From contig OX465281.1 in the NCBI GenBank assembly GCA_949987705.1, positions 27,450,942 through 27,514,941 of the forward strand: a stretch of 64,000 nt of DNA, written 5' to 3'. Every line of letters begins with the position of its first letter. The stretch's first letter is position 1. The notes under the pieces were generated by a model. The model had not been told where the DNA came from. It saw only the letters and a list, made by a program, of their open reading frames with translations, and searched no databases. The position numbers and the translations under genes were made by a program. Source of the stretch: Thereva unica (taxonomy: Eukaryota > Arthropoda > Insecta > Diptera > Therevidae). Positions 12,157-21,710 of this stretch are shown piece after piece.

Positions 12157-14002
12157 ACCTTTGGCATATATCCTTTGACTTTGAGCATATTTGTGGAAAT
12201 ACATAAGGAGCGACACGACGACGACGATGCTCTGTGGAAGCCAAGGAACCATGACCTTTGAATCTGTCTTCATTAAAACTGTGTCAGTTTCATACGTAAA
12301 AATTTCTTCATAATAAATGGCAGAGCCATTAACAACAAGGAGATGTGAGAAGGCTCTGACAGTTTCCTTTTGAAAATGCCATTCCCAGAAAAGGCGTGGC
12401 AAAAGTTAAATTCGGTGAAATGGCAAGGAAACAGGAGCATTCCCTTAGCCCCTTCCTGTGTGAGGGCTCCTTGCGACGAGGATTAAAATGGCAGAAGGGC
12501 AATTAATCCTCATCAACTATTTTAGTAGGCAGGACCCTATACACAATACAGCAACTATACACACGCTTTATGTATGAATGTGTACATCAACACGCACTCG
12601 CAGGATATATAGATCCTTGCTCAAAGCGCATAAGGGTTAACGGGGGTGGGTGGGTGGTGGTGGATATTCCCCGGGACCAGATTTCATCATTCCGGTGCTA
12701 AATAATTAAATTTCGCTCTTGATCCCTTCGTCAGCACCATGAAAAACGCATAAAGGACCTTCCATAGAAAATGGGAGGCACTTAAATTTCGGCCTCTCTC
12801 TCTCCTGCTGGAGGAGGACACAAAAAACTCCTTTTTGCATTGCACAGGGATATGATGATGGTGGATTTCGTCGGCCTGAATAGAAGCGAGGCCCCGACCC
12901 CGGCTTGAAAGGCTTTCACGGTGAACGGTGGAACGCCGTTCATTCCCGGTATCTGTCCTGTCGCTTAGTACAGCACACCATCATCCATATTGGATTTATC
13001 CAGGGTCATAAATCGAGGGAAAACTGGATAAAATTAAGGAAAATTAATCTCCTAAATGCCTGGATACTTTTGCGCCGAGAAGACTGGAGACCCTCGTTAA
13101 TTGTTGGAAAGTTTCGACGTTTCTTGTCAATCAAGTTCCTCTACGTTAACGAAATGAAATTGTGCTCGACTTTAATCCATGGAAGAAGGGTTCGCTGTAA
13201 AGCAATTATCTTGCCAGGCATTCTGGCGATCTTAACTATTGATCGCCAGTGGGGATGGAGTGGGGATATGATTAAATATATTGTCTTCATTACATCACCA
13301 TGGAAAGAATTTTCATTGGTCGAACTTTGCTACCACAAAAGCACAATTGAAAAGGCTTATATATTATTGAATCCTGCACAATGATCCTCACGTCCAAATT
13401 AAATTATTGCTGGTCATTCTAGAGATCCTACATGTTACAATTGCGCACAACTTAGTTTCGAAGTTGGTCAATACATAGATGTTTACCGTCAAGACTCTGG
13501 ATGCACTCAACGCGACCAGTGATCAGTGGATCGTGGTGTATGAGCCCACGTCAACTTCTGGCTCCAATTCTCTTTTTGGTACTAGACCTCTAAGTTGTTA
13601 AGTGGCAGATCCCAAAAGCGACCACTAAACTAATAATAATAACCAAAATGACCATCATACTGGACCCCCTTCCACCATCTAGATCATTCGGGATGGGTGG
13701 TAGCTTACTCAAGTCGGAACATATCGATTTCTACAATAGCAAAACACTTCGTTATCAAATACGTCCCACAATACAGCGTTCAACTTGAGCTTGCTACAGG
13801 TCAAGGTATGCAATTTGAATCTAAACTATCAAATGAAGTTTCTAAACTTCTCGGTACCCTCTAAATTTCCACACCCGCCTAGTATTGAAAGCGTCCGTCC
13901 GCAACTCAAAGCTGCCTTAATTGCAAAGAACATTAATGATCATTTGAGTAAAAACTTACCTTTACCCTTCTTATTCTTCTTTAGTGAGGTATAAGGTCCA
14001 AC
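12157..14002. other. Stretch without recognisable gene
   Basis: The longest frame (12905-13384, + strand) has no recognisable domain and an unremarkable residue pattern. I treat it as a chance frame. G-rich GGTGGGTGG tracts occur near 12645-12665. Confidence 0.45.
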
Positions 14003-14007
14003 CCATA

Positions 14008-16006
14008 TGTTACGGCGCAAGCCGTAATAATAAGAAAATTCTTTTATTATAAACTTTAAGTTCTTCCAAATTGAAGAACCCACAATATTTACCTTTCTTT
14101 TACTTTAGCTTTCTGTAATGGTTAAAGGTTGCGGAATCAAAGATAAAAATGGTTTAAAATACTTATATTATCTCCTACAAATCACACTTCTAATTAATTC
14201 TAAATTCCTCTAAACTCTACTTTACTTTAATATTCAATTTTTAAGTTTTTAAATTTCAAATTGCTTATAACTACTTATACTATTACTGCTGCCTTTATTT
14301 ATCTGAAAATGTAATTATTAGTAAATCATTCAATCTATATTTCAAATTCAATGTTCTTTACTTTTGTTCCTTATTTCTCTATTCAGAATATAATTAGGTC
14401 ACCACAGTGTCCCGGTTGTATTCCAGCTGCTGTAGCTGACCAATAATTGTTTTCGTTAATCGCTTGTGCTTCCACTGTAACCCGACTTAGATCTGTATGA
14501 CCTTGCGGGATTCAGTGCACACAGGATGAAATGGCGATTTATTCGCAGTATTCAGTGCATACAGGAGAAATGGCGATTTATTCGCAGCCTTCTCCCCTTT
14601 TTGCTGTCCTTTTTTAATTTACAGCCTATAATGTTTTTTACCTGCCACTGGTTTGGACTTCTTAAAACAGGGTCAAAGCCTTTCATACGCTATGGATCTA
14701 TGTATACGCAACTTTGTTACGATTCAATATTGGAAATTTAGATAATTAAAATAGAGCGAATTTCGCTCAACCTGGTTAGCTAAGTTTTGTTTTTATCAAA
14801 AATTTTGTTTTTAGTCGAGATTCGACTTGAAAGTTCTTACGGTTTAGAACTTGACTAAATAGGAAGCTTATGATTTCTGCTAATCACTAGCTGTGAGTTA
14901 TCAAAAATCATTTAAAATCCCGATCATACGATATATAAGGGATTTGTTTGAATTTAATTCCTTAACAGAGATTCCTAAACAGAAAATCTCTGATAGAGGA
15001 TAAAATGGTTATAGTCACTATGGACAACCCGAACACACGAATTTGTGCTGATTTATTTAATTTAAATTCCTCAACAGAGATTCCTAAACAGCAAATCTCT
15101 GATAGAGGATAAAATATTATAGTCGATATTCGACTTATAGCAAAAAAAAACCTCCACCAACTTTGGCGTCCACACAACTACGTTGTTAGTACTTTTTATA
15201 TGTTAAACCTAACAAAGTAATTGTCGGTGAAAACCCGACAATTATCTACGCCCTAATCAATGTTTTATGTTAGTTTTTTTATAAACCGTGATATCCGCCA
15301 CCAGTGGTTATGACGTATATTCAGTATATTTTTTCTAAACCTGACACAGGAATTGTCGGTGAAAATCCGACAATTATTTACGCCCTAATATTTAATTGTG
15401 AAAAATTTGTCGGGATACGACATCCATCACCAAAAGTACAATTAAAAAATTAATAAAAGTTTTTTTTGTTACGCCTGTCTAACCTTTTAAGATTGCCGGT
15501 AAAAACCCAGACAATATCTAAATCCCTAATATACGTATACGCGTTGATAGCCTCTCTGACGACTTCGTCTGATCGACTGACCAGTTTCCTTCGGTGCAAG
15601 AACTTTTATTTCTCTTCCTCTGTCGAAATGAAAGATGGCGCTTGGTGGAGCTTTTTCACCACGGCACGATCATTTTACAGTGGTTGGAGTTTCGACCAAT
15701 TTTATGATTAAAGCTTTCTCTAAAGCTTTTTTTATTATTAACTGGGTGACATTAAGTTTAGGTAAGTGTTTACTATTTTTGTTTTAAAATATTATTTTTG
15801 AATTTTTTATTTATTTTTAGGAAGGAAGCGGACTGGGTTTCAGGACTATGTGCAGGTAATTTTTTATAATCATTTTTTATTTATTATTTTTTCTTTTTAG
15901 CTTGAAATCTATTAGTTTATATCGGGTCGGCGTCTGACCGGTTTGTTTACGTCTGTTTTGGATTGATTTTTTTTCTTTTAATATTTTTTATTTTCAGGCC
16001 AAAACA
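14008..16006 (-). repeat. 3' LTR of the BEL/Pao element
   Basis: 1999 bp, long for this superfamily. It contains several inverted repeats: GAGCGAATTTCGCTC (14754-14768), AGTCGAGATTCGACT (14813-14827), AGTCGATATTCGACT (15121-15135), and two stems AATTGTCGG/CCGACAATT (15219-15243, 15351-15375). A 41-bp direct repeat pair, itself a hairpin of AGAGATT/AATCTCT, lies at 14966-15006 and 15075-15115. The opposite LTR carries the same set at +7703. Regulatory use is unknown. Confidence 0.93.
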
Positions 16007-16020
16007 TTCTCCCCCCCGTT
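16007..16020 (-). promoter_or_regulatory. Polypurine tract of the BEL/Pao element
   Basis: The minus strand reads AACGGGGGGGAGAA directly before the 3' LTR, a position and composition that fit the plus-strand primer. Confidence 0.8.
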
Positions 16021-16274
16021 GATGCGTCTCATCAAAAAATTTTAATTGCTTTTTATGTTATATTTATATTTCGCTATATACAAAATATAACACTTAATCT
16101 AACTAATCTATTTATAAAATTCAATTTGTATGCTAAATCTAAGTAATCTATTTATAAAATTCATGTATGTGCTTAATGTAATTTTACTTCATATTATATA
16201 TATTTCTTTATTTTCCGATTATATATTTTATTATATATTATATTTAATTAAGTTTACCAATAAATACTGCACCA

Positions 16275-17039
16275 TCATGCGGACAATGGACACAATTTCT
16301 GTATCGGCCTTTTAATGATTGCGCTGGAGGTCCTTACTGTTACCACCCTCACCTGGTTATCGGATCCTGGGTGTATTTCGTGTACCACCCCTAGTGGCCA
16401 TTGTGCTGGTGGGCGATTGTCGTCCATAATGATAACTACCTGGCCTATTTTAAGGTTTGGTTGTTGTAGCAACCATTTGTTTCGTTTTTGGAGTTCCAAT
16501 AAATATTCCTGTGACCATTGAGTCCAAAATCGTTGTAAAAGTTGCTGTACATGTTTCCAACGATCTAAGTATGGCATGTTGTCCTTGGATGTTGCTTCTG
16601 GTACTGCCTTGAGATTTCTTCCTACCAAAAAATGTCCAGGAGTAAGTATCTCTAGGTATGATGGGTCGGCCGACAGCTGGCATAGCGGTCGGGAATTCAG
16701 GCAAGCTTCTATTTGAACGAGTAATGTTGTTAGTTCTTCGAAGGTAAGTATTCTGTCATTATTAATGCGTCTCAGGTGATGTTTAATGCTTTTAACACCG
16801 GCTTCCCATAAGCCTCCGAAGTGTGGAGTTATTGGTGGGTTAAAGTGCCATTGTATGTTCAGATTGGCAAGTTCATCAGCGGCCTGCGCGGTGGCATCAT
16901 TTAGGACCTGCTTCATCTGAGACTGTAATTGTTTATTAGCTCCTACGAAGTTTGTTCCGTTGTCTGAATAAATATTCCGACATAATCCTCGCCGTCCGAT
17001 AAACCTCCTCAATGCTGCTATGAAAGCTTCAGTAGTCAT
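16275..17039 (-). CDS. BEL/Pao integrase C-part with DUF5641-type tail, frame-shifted from pol
   Basis: This is the continuation of pol. It holds the second catalytic Asp (IYSDNGTNFVGA) and the catalytic Glu (PHFGGLWEAGVKSIKHHL) of the integrase core. The C-terminal domain follows, with RWKHVQQLLQRFWTQWSQEYL and WPLGVVHEIHPG, which is typical of Pao integrases. Coding resumes at about 17066, so the Met at 17039 is unlikely to be a real start. All catalytic residues of the element are present; only the frame is lost. Confidence 0.88.
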   Translation of the reverse strand: MTTEAFIAALRRFIGRRGLCRNIYSDNGTNFVGANKQLQSQMKQVLNDATAQAADELANLNIQWHFNPPITPHFGGLWEAGVKSIKHHLRRINNDRILTFEELTTLLVQIEACLNSRPLCQLSADPSYLEILTPGHFLVGRNLKAVPEATSKDNMPYLDRWKHVQQLLQRFWTQWSQEYLLELQKRNKWLLQQPNLKIGQVVIIMDDNRPPAQWPLGVVHEIHPGSDNQVRVVTVRTSSAIIKRPIQKLCPLSA

Positions 17040-20000
17040 GTCTGATGCTACCTCTATATGAATTGCATGTGTACGAAATGCATATAAAGATACAGAAGTA
17101 TCCTTTATATACTTTTGATCCCTTATGTTTGGACATTTTTAGTTCTATGGGCCCGGCGTAGTCTACCCCTACGTTTTCGAATGGGTTGGCTGGCGTGATC
17201 CTTGCGCTTGGTAATCTTCCCATTATTTGAGATGGTGCTGTAGCTCTATATCGAATGCATGTCACACATTTATAAATTCTCTCCTTTACGGCTAGCATCC
17301 CGTTCGTAATCCAATATTGGTTCCTAATCGTGTTTAATACTAGTTGTGCTCCCCCGTGGAGCGTTGTCTTATGGAAATGATCAATAATAAGATTGGTGAC
17401 GTGATGATGCCTTTGTAAGATGATAGGGTGTTTAGTGTCGTAGCTTAGATTTGCATTTTGTAGTCTGCCTCCTACTCTTATTGTACCATCTTCTGCCATA
17501 AATGGGTATAGTTTGGCTAATTGGCTAGATTTGTGGATCGTTTTGATGTTACTTAATTGTTCGCATTCTTTGGGGAACATTTGTTTCTGGGCTAATTGGA
17601 TTAGTTTCGTCCTTGCCCATTCGATTTCTTTCGCTAATAGCTGCGAGTTGCACCGCTCTTTCTTCCTTCGACTATTGTGTATAAATCGATAGCAGTACGC
17701 CATGACTCGCAGTGTTTTTGTTAGCGAGGAAAACTTCATCCACCATTCAGTGATGATTGGTTGGTTTGTCATCAGGGTTTTGGTGGTTGTCTTGGCTTCA
17801 AGTTCTGTTTTCAGGTCTTCCAGAGATTCTTTTGGCCATTTATCCTCTGGTTTCCGCAACCAGGTAGGACCCTGCCACCAAATTGAGGCTGATTGCAATT
17901 TTGCTGGCATTACTCCTCTTGACGGTAAGTCCGCTGGGTTTTCCTTGGTGGAGACATAGTGCCAGGATGTGCTATCAGCATTTTCACTGATCTCCACTAT
18001 TCGATTGGCTACAAATGTCTTCCACTTATTAGGCATGCCTTTTAACCACGCTAGAACGACTTTGGAGTCAGTCCAACATTTGCTTTGGATGTCTTGGAGA
18101 TGCATGTCTATCTTGATTTGCCGGATTAGTTTACTGAGAAGTACTGCTCCACATAATTCCAATCGCGGCAAAGACATTGGTTTGATGGGAGCCACTTTCG
18201 TTCTTGCCATCAACAATGTCGTTTCAATGGTTTCATCCTCCAAGACGGTTCTGATGTACACCACGGCTGCGTACGCTCGTACGGATGCGTCGCAAAATCC
18301 CATTAATTGACACCTCTTATTTCCTGTACTTGTTTTCAACCATCTCGGTATTCGGAGATTTTGAATGTAGGGAAGTTGTTCCTTGAACTGGGTCCATTCT
18401 TGTTGGATTTCTTGATCCACTGGATCATCCCATTGGTACCCGTTCATCCATAATTTCTGCATGATTAACTTGGCAATAACTATACATGGGGCGATCCAGC
18501 CTAGCGGATCGTATAGTTTAGCCACCTCAGACAAAATTCTTCTTTTTGTCTGGGCTAGTTGCGCGAACTCAGAATCCCTTATCGCGTATGAGAAGTAATC
18601 TTTGACTGGGTGCCAATAAATACCCAGTGCTTTGATTTGATTATCTTCCTTTACTTGGAGCGGCAGTTGTAATTCGCGATCTGCCGCTGGGATTGTCTCT
18701 AGTAGCGATTCGTGGTTAGCCACCCATTTTCTTAGATGAAACCCCCCAGATCTCAATAGATCAATTAATTCCCTTTGAATTTCTAATGCCTCTGGCAATG
18801 TGTCTGCCCCAGTAAGTAGGTCATCCACATAAAAGTCCGTAAAAACCTTTCTGGCTGCCTTTGGCCATTGTTTTATTTCGTCAGTGGCTAGCCTTTGTAA
18901 AGTTTTTATGGCTAAGTATGGTGCCGCTGTCGTGCCGAAGGTGACGGTTTGTAACTCATATTCTTGTACTGGTTCTTTAGGATTTTCTCTCCATAAAATC
19001 GTTTGATATTTTCTGTCTGAAGGACTTACAGATATCATTCTGTACATTTTTTCGATATCAGCCGTTACCGCGTATTTGTACTGTCTCCAATTTAATAAAG
19101 TAGCAAATAATTTAGGTTGTAATGTTGGTCCGTTCAACATCTGCTCATTTAAGCTTTTTTTATTCGAGGTTTTAGCTGAAGCATCAAATACCACCCTCAC
19201 CTTTGTCGTAGTGCTCTCCTTGACTACGGCATGATGCGGCATGTAATACCTGTGGGGTGTTTGCCCTGTGGTTACTTTCATATGCCCTAAATCAATGTAC
19301 TCCCTCAAACATTGTGTGTAGGCTTCGCGTAGCTCTACATTCTGAGACAATTTTCTTTCCATTTGGACTAGCCTAGACATTGCTTGTCCTCTAGATTCAC
19401 CTAGATCGGGTGGGCTACCGCCCACGAACGGTATGCTAACTTCATAGTGACCATTTGGATGGCGTTTTGTGTGGTCCTCATAGTGCTTCTCACACATTTC
19501 TTCCTCAACTGTTAGACGTCGTCCGGTGTCCAACTCTTCCCATTCCCAAAACTTCTTCATTTGACTATTTAACTCTTGCAAAGTATCCGTCTGCTGAAGG
19601 GTAAATGCGGATAAGTTCGATTGACTTCGCTTATGTACACTTGTAGCTGCTTTGCCAAATATTATCCAACCTAAGCTGGTGTTCTGGGCGACGGGCGATT
19701 GGTTAACTCCCTTGCGTAGACCATTTTGTATGATATCTGCGTACACGTCGACACCTAATAATACATCGATTCGACCTGGTTCGGTGTAATTTGGGTCAGC
19801 CAACTCTAGGCCGTCAATGTGTGACCAGTTTTGCCATGCAATTCTTTTCGGTGGGAATACATTAGTGATGTTTTTGATGACATAGGCCTGCAACGTGCGC
19901 TCAAACTTAGGGTCTATGGTGGACAGCAATGAAACGCACGCTATCTTAGTTGATGTTGCCACTGGAACGGATGCTATACCGGTCACCTCTAACGCAGCTG

Positions 20001-20085
20001 GTATGGTATCCGCTTGTAAGGATTGATATGCCGTTTCGGTTATGAACGAGCTCTGCGATCCAGGATCGATTAGCGCTCCGCAGAG
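17029..20085 (-). CDS. pol: BEL/Pao pol: protease, reverse transcriptase, RNase H, integrase N-part
   Basis: The frame opens after a TGA at 20086-20088. An aspartic protease comes first, with active-site Asp at 20065-20067 in ALIDPGSQSSF; Pro replaces the usual Ser/Thr of D-S/T-G. The first internal Met is at 19986. The RT palm follows, with YVDD at about 18819-18834. Then come an RNase H/Pao domain with MGFCDASVRAYAAVVY and WTDSKVVLAWL, and the integrase zinc domain (H-H-C-C in DHFHKTTLHGG…CVTCIRYR). The first catalytic Asp of the integrase core sits in VGVDYAGP. The frame ends at 17029 after a single-base gain near 17066-17077; the rest of the integrase continues in the neighbouring frame. 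Confidence 0.9.
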   Translation of the reverse strand, partial: LCGALIDPGSQSSFITETAYQSLQADTIPAALEVTGIASVPVATSTKIACVSLLSTIDPKFERTLQAYVIKNITNVFPPKRIAWQNWSHIDGLELADPNYTEPGRIDVLLGVDVYADIIQNGLRKGVNQSPVAQNTSLGWIIFGKAATSVHKRSQSNLSAFTLQQTDTLQELNSQMKKFWEWEELDTGRRLTVEEEMCEKHYEDHTKRHPNGHYEVSIPFVGGSPPDLGESRGQAMSRLVQMERKLSQNVELREAYTQCLREYIDLGHMKVTTGQTPHRYYMPHHAVVKESTTTKVRVVFDASAKTSNKKSLNEQMLNGPTLQPKLFATLLNWRQYKYAVTADIEKMYRMISVSPSDRKYQTILWRENPKEPVQEYELQTVTFGTTAAPYLAIKTLQRLATDEIKQWPKAARKVFTDFYVDDLLTGADTLPEALEIQRELIDLLRSGGFHLRKWVANHESLLETIPAADRELQLPLQVKEDNQIKALGIYWHPVKDYFSYAIRDSEFAQLAQTKRRILSEVAKLYDPLGWIAPCIVIAKLIMQKLWMNGYQWDDPVDQEIQQEWTQFKEQLPYIQNLRIPRWLKTSTGNKRCQLMGFCDASVRAYAAVVYIRTVLEDETIETTLLMARTKVAPIKPMSLPRLELCGAVLLSKLIRQIKIDMHLQDIQSKCWTDSKVVLAWLKGMPNKWKTFVANRIVEISENADSTSWHYVSTKENPADLPSRGVMPAKLQSASIWWQGPTWLRKPEDKWPKESLEDLKTELEAKTTTKTLMTNQPIITEWWMKFSSLTKTLRVMAYCYRFIHNSRRKKERCNSQLLAKEIEWARTKLIQLAQKQMFPKECEQLSNIKTIHKSSQLAKLYPFMAEDGTIRVGGRLQNANLSYDTKHPIILQRHHHVTNLIIDHFHKTTLHGGAQLVLNTIRNQYWITNGMLAVKERIYKCVTCIRYRATAPSQIMGRLPSARITPANPFENVGVDYAGPIELKMSKHKGSKVYKGYFCIFICISYTCNSYRGSIRHDY

Positions 20086-21568
20086 TCAGATGAGTTCCTT
20101 TATCATCCTTAATTTTTACCAATGCTGTCGCTAGCATTGATTGCGTGTTATTCCTGCTATAATTGCAGTTGGTAACAGTTTGATTCTTGGGATTCTCCTC
20201 TTTCTTATCTACTTTTCCCTGACAACTTCCCTCTTGTGTGGATCCATCATGCAACAACACATGATGCTTTTTTCCACATTGGGGACACCTATTGCTGCTG
20301 GTGCATGTTGCATTTGGATGTGACCTCAGGCAGTTATCACACACCCTATTTTCTGTCAGCCATCTCCGTCTCGCGTTCATGTCCAAACTCTTGAATGTTT
20401 GGCATTGAGATAGGAAATGTTGTTGTCTGCACATTAGACAGTGAACGTTCCTGGCTTTCAACTTTCTATAATCCCCCTTGTTATTATTTACAAACCCTCT
20501 TTGTTGATACCTTTCTTTATTTTCTCGCCAACAATTATCTCTGTCTTGTTTGTCAACATTGTGTTGGCTTATATGATAACTCGCAGTTCGATTCCGATCC
20601 TTGCCACCCTTTCTAACTTCTCGATTTGATATATTTTGATTAATATCTTTGGTGGCTTCTAAACTGCGATACCTTTCTTCCATAAATTTGCTTAAATCTG
20701 CTAACGACGGCAAATCGTCCGATTTAGCAATCAACTGTTCCCAAAGATTTCGTGTTTTATCCGGCAATCTTTGTGCCGTTGCATAAACAAATATGGGATC
20801 CCAGTTGGTAATATCGACCTTAAGGACTTGTAAGCCATGCTTAACGCGATGCAGTTCATCTAACACTGCTCTTATGTCTTTATAAGACTCATTTTTAATC
20901 TTCGATTGATTAAATAATAATTTAAATTGGGCGTATATTAATAGCCTCCGCTTGTTGTAGCGTTTGCATAATAATTCCCATGCTGGCGCATAATTTTCTG
21001 ACGTCATATCAAACGCGTCTAAGTCTCTTCGAGCTTCCCCTGTGAGACTGTTTTTTAAATAATGAAGTTTATCGACTGCTGTCAGTCGTTCTTCACTGTG
21101 TATCAATGATACGAAACGATCATGGAAAGTCCTCCATGAAGTATATTGGCCATCGAACTTTGGAATTTCAATGGTCGGAAGTTTTACAATGGCCTTGGGT
21201 GCGCTTGTTTGCTCACTAACTTGAACCTTTTGTTTCGATTCTTCAGCTTTCTGAGCAATGCATGCCTCTAGCGCATCTTGCAAGTCACCCATGAATTCTG
21301 AGTATGATTCCTCAAATTCCTGAAACTGAGTGCCTTGTACGTACCGAATTACTTCATCCCGGACACTTTCGTCTTTGATGCTAGTAACATCGGCTGCACC
21401 TAATTCTAGGTAATTACTCTCAAACCTCTCCCATATTATTTTAATAGTTTCGATCTTCCCTTTTATATAACCTGCCGTTCTTCTATGCTTGGAAGTCTTA
21501 TTATAGTTGGAGATTGTCTGCCTTAGCTGTGTCTCCAACGTGCCTTGCATTTTTAATGTAGTTTTCAT
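19946..21568 (-). CDS. gag: BEL/Pao gag
   Basis: Capsid/nucleocapsid polyprotein. The start ATG (21568) lies about 120 bp inside the primer site and opens an MKTTLKMQ… frame. The first 330 residues hold the gag domain of Pao-type elements (KLPTIEIPKFDGQYTSWRTFHDRF and an RYNKRR block). Three zinc-knuckle-like motifs follow: CX2CX3HX4C twice (from CLMCRQQH and CDNCLRSH) and a third, CPQCGKKHHVLLH. The frame ends at 19946, but the last about 45 residues (after LTLR) look like chance overlap, because the protease is in the +1 frame from about 20085. In most BEL elements gag and pol share one frame. A one-base loss near 20080-20088 is therefore the simplest reading, and a +1 shift signal is the less likely one. 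Confidence 0.9.
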   Translation of the reverse strand: MKTTLKMQGTLETQLRQTISNYNKTSKHRRTAGYIKGKIETIKIIWERFESNYLELGAADVTSIKDESVRDEVIRYVQGTQFQEFEESYSEFMGDLQDALEACIAQKAEESKQKVQVSEQTSAPKAIVKLPTIEIPKFDGQYTSWRTFHDRFVSLIHSEERLTAVDKLHYLKNSLTGEARRDLDAFDMTSENYAPAWELLCKRYNKRRLLIYAQFKLLFNQSKIKNESYKDIRAVLDELHRVKHGLQVLKVDITNWDPIFVYATAQRLPDKTRNLWEQLIAKSDDLPSLADLSKFMEERYRSLEATKDINQNISNREVRKGGKDRNRTASYHISQHNVDKQDRDNCWRENKERYQQRGFVNNNKGDYRKLKARNVHCLMCRQQHFLSQCQTFKSLDMNARRRWLTENRVCDNCLRSHPNATCTSSNRCPQCGKKHHVLLHDGSTQEGSCQGKVDKKEENPKNQTVTNCNYSRNNTQSMLATALVKIKDDKGTHLTLRSANRSWIAELVHNRNGISILTSGYHTSCVRGDRYSIRSSGNIN

Positions 21569-21691
21569 TTTGTGGTTAATTGAACTACAATTACTAAACC
21601 AAAATAATCCCGAAAATACTTAAACGTTTGAATGATTTACTAATTTTTATCTAATTGTGAATTTATAGGATATAACTATTTGACCATTTTT

Positions 21692-21709
21692 ATCCGGCTC
21701 GAAGGACCA
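21692..21709 (-). promoter_or_regulatory. Primer-binding site, tRNA-Tyr type
   Basis: On the minus strand TGGTCCTTCGAGCCGGAT begins one base after the 5' LTR. It is complementary over 18 bases to the 3' end of eukaryotic tRNA-Tyr (…ATCCGGCTCGAAGGA plus CCA) as I know it from insects. Reverse transcription should therefore be primed by tRNA-Tyr. Confidence 0.85.
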
Positions 21710-21710
21710 A

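Noticed and set aside
12905..13384. Open frame of 159 codons on the plus strand
   Set aside because: No recognisable domain, no splice context, and a residue pattern as expected from random AT-rich DNA.
14526..15711. Short frames repeated identically in both LTRs (71, 71 and 81 codons)
   Set aside because: They are LTR sequence on either strand, without start context or domain. Identity only reflects LTR identity.
20070..20090. Programmed +1 frameshift between gag and pol
   Set aside because: No known slippery motif such as CUU-AGG-C or GCG-AGU-U was seen. Most BEL elements have one continuous frame, so a one-base loss is simpler; not fully excluded.
20395..20629. Plus-strand frames opposite gag
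   Set aside because: Shadows of the minus-strand gag gene.
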